Below are positions 61,844 through 64,000 of a DNA stretch of 64,000 nucleotides, piece by piece. The stretch comes from DATFQE01 sp963738205 (lineage in GTDB: Bacteria; Actinomycetota; Thermoleophilia; Gaiellales; Gaiellaceae): NCBI GenBank assembly GCA_963738205.1, contig CAVTVQ010000007.1, positions 310,001 to 374,000 of the forward strand, given 5' to 3'. Numbering within the stretch: the first letter of the stretch is position 1; the number at the start of each line of letters is the position of its first letter. The position numbers and the translations under genes were made by a program. The notes beneath the pieces are model-generated. The model worked only from the letters and a program-made list of their open reading frames with translations, was not told the DNA's origin and made no database searches.

Positions 61844-62701
61844 TCAAACGACCTCCCGGACTAGCTCCCCGAGCGCCGCCACGAAGCGCGGGTCGTCGTT
61901 CAGCGAGCGGATGCGGTCGAGCTCCAGACCGAGCTCCTCGGCCCGCCCTCGCGCCTCGACGTCGAGGTCCCAGAGGATCTCGAGGTGGTCCGAGACGAAG
62001 CCGACGGGGCAGACGAGCACCTTGCGGGCGCCCTCGGCATGGAGTCGGTCGAGCTCCTCGAGGATGTCTGGCCCCAGCCACGGCTCGCCCGTGGCGCTGG
62101 CGCTCTGGAACGCGAACGACCAGCTCGCCAGGCCTGCGCGCTCGGCCACCAGCCGCGAGGTCTCCAGCAGCTGGTCGCGATAGGGGTCGCCGTCGCGCAG
62201 AATCCGCTCGGGAAGGCTGTGCGCGGTGAAGACGACGTGCGCGTCGGTGCCGCGGACGCGGTCGGCGAGGACGTCGAGGAACGGCTCGTGGTCGTGCCAG
62301 CTCTCGACGAACACCAGCTCGGCCCGGCTGCCGAGCGCCTCTTCGAGCCGCGTGCGATAGCCGGCGATCGACAGCCGTGAGTAATGGGGCGCGAGCACGA
62401 GCCCGACGATTCGCTCGGCGCCGCCGGCCAGCGCCGCCTCGACCGCCTCGGCGATGCGCGGCCGCCAGTGCTTCATCCCCACCTCCACGGACATGCCGAG
62501 CTCCTCCTGCAGGGCTGCTCGCTGCGCCTCCGTGAGCTCGTCCAGCGGCGAGCGGCCGCCGATCCGGCGGTAGCGCTCGACCAGCTCCTCGACCGCGTGC
62601 TCGGAGACCGGCTTGCCCTCCCGGATGTCGGCGAGATAGGCAGGGATGTCTTCGATCTCGGACGGGCTCCCGTAGGCCATCAGGACGACCGCTGTGTTCA
62701 C
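61844..62701 (-). CDS. hemH: Ferrochelatase
   Basis: 285 aa from GTG 62701 (GTGA overlap with hemE). VVLMAYGSPSEIEDIPAYLADIREGKP, LVLAPHYSRLSIAGY, HVVFTAHSLPERIL, SWSFAFQSASATGEPWLGPDI and PVGFVSDHLEILWDLDVEA are ferrochelatase motifs, including the catalytic His in HSLP and the late Glu in SDHLE. In actinobacteria it usually inserts Fe2+ into coproporphyrin III. Somewhat short for the family but complete. Coupled to hemE. Confidence 0.92.
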   Translation of the reverse strand: MNTAVVLMAYGSPSEIEDIPAYLADIREGKPVSEHAVEELVERYRRIGGRSPLDELTEAQRAALQEELGMSVEVGMKHWRPRIAEAVEAALAGGAERIVGLVLAPHYSRLSIAGYRTRLEEALGSRAELVFVESWHDHEPFLDVLADRVRGTDAHVVFTAHSLPERILRDGDPYRDQLLETSRLVAERAGLASWSFAFQSASATGEPWLGPDILEELDRLHAEGARKVLVCPVGFVSDHLEILWDLDVEARGRAEELGLELDRIRSLNDDPRFVAALGELVREVV

Positions 62702-63729
62702 GCGGCGACGGTGGCGGTGCGCTCGTGCACGAGCTCGACGAGGCGGCCGAGCACGGCGGGATCGGTCGTCGGCAGGACGCCGTGGCCGAGGTTGAAGATG
62801 TGGCCGGGGCGGCCGTCGGCGCGGTCGAGGATGCGTTCGGCCTCCGACTCGACGCGCTCGAACGGACCGAGTAGGACGGCGGGGTCGAGATTGCCCTGGA
62901 CGCCGCGGTCGGAGCCGGCGAGCTCCCAGCCTGCATCGAGCGGGATGCGCCAGTCGAGACCGATGACGTCGCCGCCGGCCGCCGCCATCGTCGGAAGCAG
63001 ATGGGCGGTGCCGGTGCCGAAGTGGATCGTCGGGACGTCCACCGCAGCGAGGATCCGGCTGGAGTAGGGCGCGACGAACTCCAGGTAGTCGTCGACCGAC
63101 AGCGCACCGACCCAGGAGTCGAACAGCTGGATCACGTCCGAGCCGGCTTCCGCCTGCGCACGGAGGTAGCGGACGAACGTCTCGGTCAGCTTCTCCATCA
63201 ATGCGTGCCAGACGTCCGGCGCGCCGTACATCAGCCCCTTCGTCTTGACGAAGTCGCGGGTGGGCCGGCCCTCGACGAGATAGCCGGCGACGGTGAACGG
63301 CCCGCCGGCGAACCCGATGACTCCCTGGTCGTCGCGGAGCTCCGCGCGAACCAGCCGCACCGCCTCGAGGATCGAGGGAACCGAGTCCTCGGGCTCGGGC
63401 ACCGTGAGGCGCTCGACGTCGGCCATCGACTCGATCGGCTGCCCGACCACCGGGCCGACGTTCTCGACCAGCTCGACCTCGACGCCCATGCCGAGGACGG
63501 GAAGCATGATGTCGGCGAACATCACGGCAGCGTCCACGCCGTGCCTTCGGACGGGCTGGAGGGTGACCTCGGCACAGAGCTCGGGCTGCCGCACGATGTC
63601 GAAGAGCCCGTGGCGCTTCCGGATCTCGCGGTACTCCGGCAGCGAGCGGCCGGCCTGGCGCATGAACCACACGGGTGTCCGCTCGACGGGCTCGCGCCAA
63701 GCGGCGCGCACGATCAGGGGCGCAGGCAT
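62698..63729 (-). CDS. hemE: Uroporphyrinogen decarboxylase
   Basis: 343 aa. TPVWFMRQAGRSLPEYR with the substrate-binding Arg, VMFADIMLPVLGMGVEVELVENVGPVV with the catalytic Asp, GFAGGPFTVAGYLVEG, QLFDSWVGALS, HFGTGTAHLLP, GLDWRIPLD, NLGHGVLPTTDP. It converts uroporphyrinogen III to coproporphyrinogen III in the cytosol. Starts 1 bp after the stop of an ABC permease gene and overlaps hemH by 4 bp. Confidence 0.95.
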   Translation of the reverse strand: MPAPLIVRAAWREPVERTPVWFMRQAGRSLPEYREIRKRHGLFDIVRQPELCAEVTLQPVRRHGVDAAVMFADIMLPVLGMGVEVELVENVGPVVGQPIESMADVERLTVPEPEDSVPSILEAVRLVRAELRDDQGVIGFAGGPFTVAGYLVEGRPTRDFVKTKGLMYGAPDVWHALMEKLTETFVRYLRAQAEAGSDVIQLFDSWVGALSVDDYLEFVAPYSSRILAAVDVPTIHFGTGTAHLLPTMAAAGGDVIGLDWRIPLDAGWELAGSDRGVQGNLDPAVLLGPFERVESEAERILDRADGRPGHIFNLGHGVLPTTDPAVLGRLVELVHERTATVAA

Positions 63730-63730
63730 C

Positions 63731-64000
63731 TCAGAGGGAGACTGCCAGCCGGTCGTCGAGCCGTCGGAAGACGAACGTGCCGAGCCCGAGTGCGGCGAAC
63801 CCGACGCCCACGGCGTAGACGACGTCAGTCACCGCCGGCATGCGACCGAAGAAGATCGGGTCGCGGATTGCCTCGACGATCGGCGCCACCACGTTCCCGT
63901 AGTAGAGAACGTCGGCGATCCACTGGTTCTCCGAGAGCCCAGGCAGCTGGTCGAAGGTGTAGAAGATCGGCGTCAGGATGAACCATGGGACAAGGATCGT
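63731..64000 (-). CDS. ABC-2 type transporter permease, C-terminal part (runs off right edge)
   Basis: 90 codons visible. ILVPWFILTPIFYTFDQLPGLSENQ, VLYYGNVVAPIVEAIRDPIFFGRMP, TDVVYAVGVGFAALGLGTFVFRRLDDRLAVSL is the conserved C-terminus of Wzm/TagG-type polysaccharide-export permeases (last two TM segments plus short loop). It matches the Wzt-like ATPase at 60618-61829. The N-terminal part lies beyond the window. Confidence 0.85.
   Translation of the reverse strand, partial: TILVPWFILTPIFYTFDQLPGLSENQWIADVLYYGNVVAPIVEAIRDPIFFGRMPAVTDVVYAVGVGFAALGLGTFVFRRLDDRLAVSL

Noticed and set aside
60618..63107. 829-aa minus-strand frame joining the ABC ATPase to upstream sequence
   Set aside because: The upstream part is an out-of-frame reading of hemE/hemH; the ATPase begins at 61829.

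Overview
This 64 kb window is GC-rich bacterial chromosome with strong G/C preference at third codon positions and dense gene packing. Many start codons are GTG or TTG, and many neighbours overlap by 4 bp (ATGA or GTGA). A complete coenzyme F420 late pathway (cofC, cofD, cofE plus an F420:NADP reductase), a zinc-type ribosomal protein bL31, LAL-type LuxR and class III cyclase regulators, and tandem CECADxxC small proteins point to Actinomycetota. I infer a deep lineage such as Thermoleophilia (Gaiellales/Solirubrobacterales); there is no rRNA or other decisive marker. No tRNA, rRNA, CRISPR array, prophage, complete insertion sequence or replication origin was seen.

Layout. 1-9.5 kb: secreted proteins, namely a DUF6351 protein cut by the left edge, a beta-helix protein, and a giant surface protein of about 1,919 aa with six near-identical 273-bp repeats and one frameshift. 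9.6-13.5 kb: a BNR-propeller protein translationally coupled to a MoaD/ThiS-like protein ending in Gly-Gly, a small zinc ribbon, LtrA, a coiled-coil protein, and the first copy (A) of a repeated leader element with a 22-aa ORF. 13.5-24 kb: metabolic singletons (DHFR-like, class V aminotransferase, GNAT, cupin, DUF2867, RidA), a membrane-linked cyclase with unusual specificity residues, and secreted proteins. 24.3-30.7 kb: a three-repeat RTX-like protein, a 942-aa LAL regulator, and a frameshifted conserved gene. 30.8-32.5 kb: rpmE, the second leader copy (B), an ABM-like protein and a 52-aa protein sharing its C-terminal motif with the 22-aa ORF.

33-45 kb: an ArsR/SRPBCC/MFS cluster, two ion-channel-like proteins, a phytase-like esterase, and a PepSY protein divergent from a response regulator, histidine kinase, papain-like protease and 194-aa protein, the last four chained by GTGA overlaps. 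Then come an HTH_42 protein, a clan-A glycoside hydrolase, paired CECADxxC proteins and a propeller hydrolase. 45-52 kb: arsR-arsM, a lipoprotein, DUF4396, a frameshifted LysE exporter, an alpha/beta hydrolase divergent from a MarR gene, a second cupin, a GNAT, and an ArsR/SRPBCC pair divergent from an MFS gene over tandem operators. 52.9-64 kb: two glycosyltransferases, an MBL-like protein, a minimal zincin, the F420 cluster, a PolX-like protein whose polymerase residues are lost, and a minus-strand operon in which hemE-hemH lie between the permease and ATPase of a polysaccharide-type ABC exporter.

The most unusual signal is the duplicated leader (13057-13205 and 31106-31256). It has a conserved -10-like box, a conserved 25-nt hairpin and a conserved distance to a start codon, and it is associated with very small proteins sharing the pattern EKS-x2-SPW-x3-KR-x-LR-x-G. 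Three genes (near 7291, 30182 and 47891) each carry exactly one surplus base; these may be assembly errors or real lesions.
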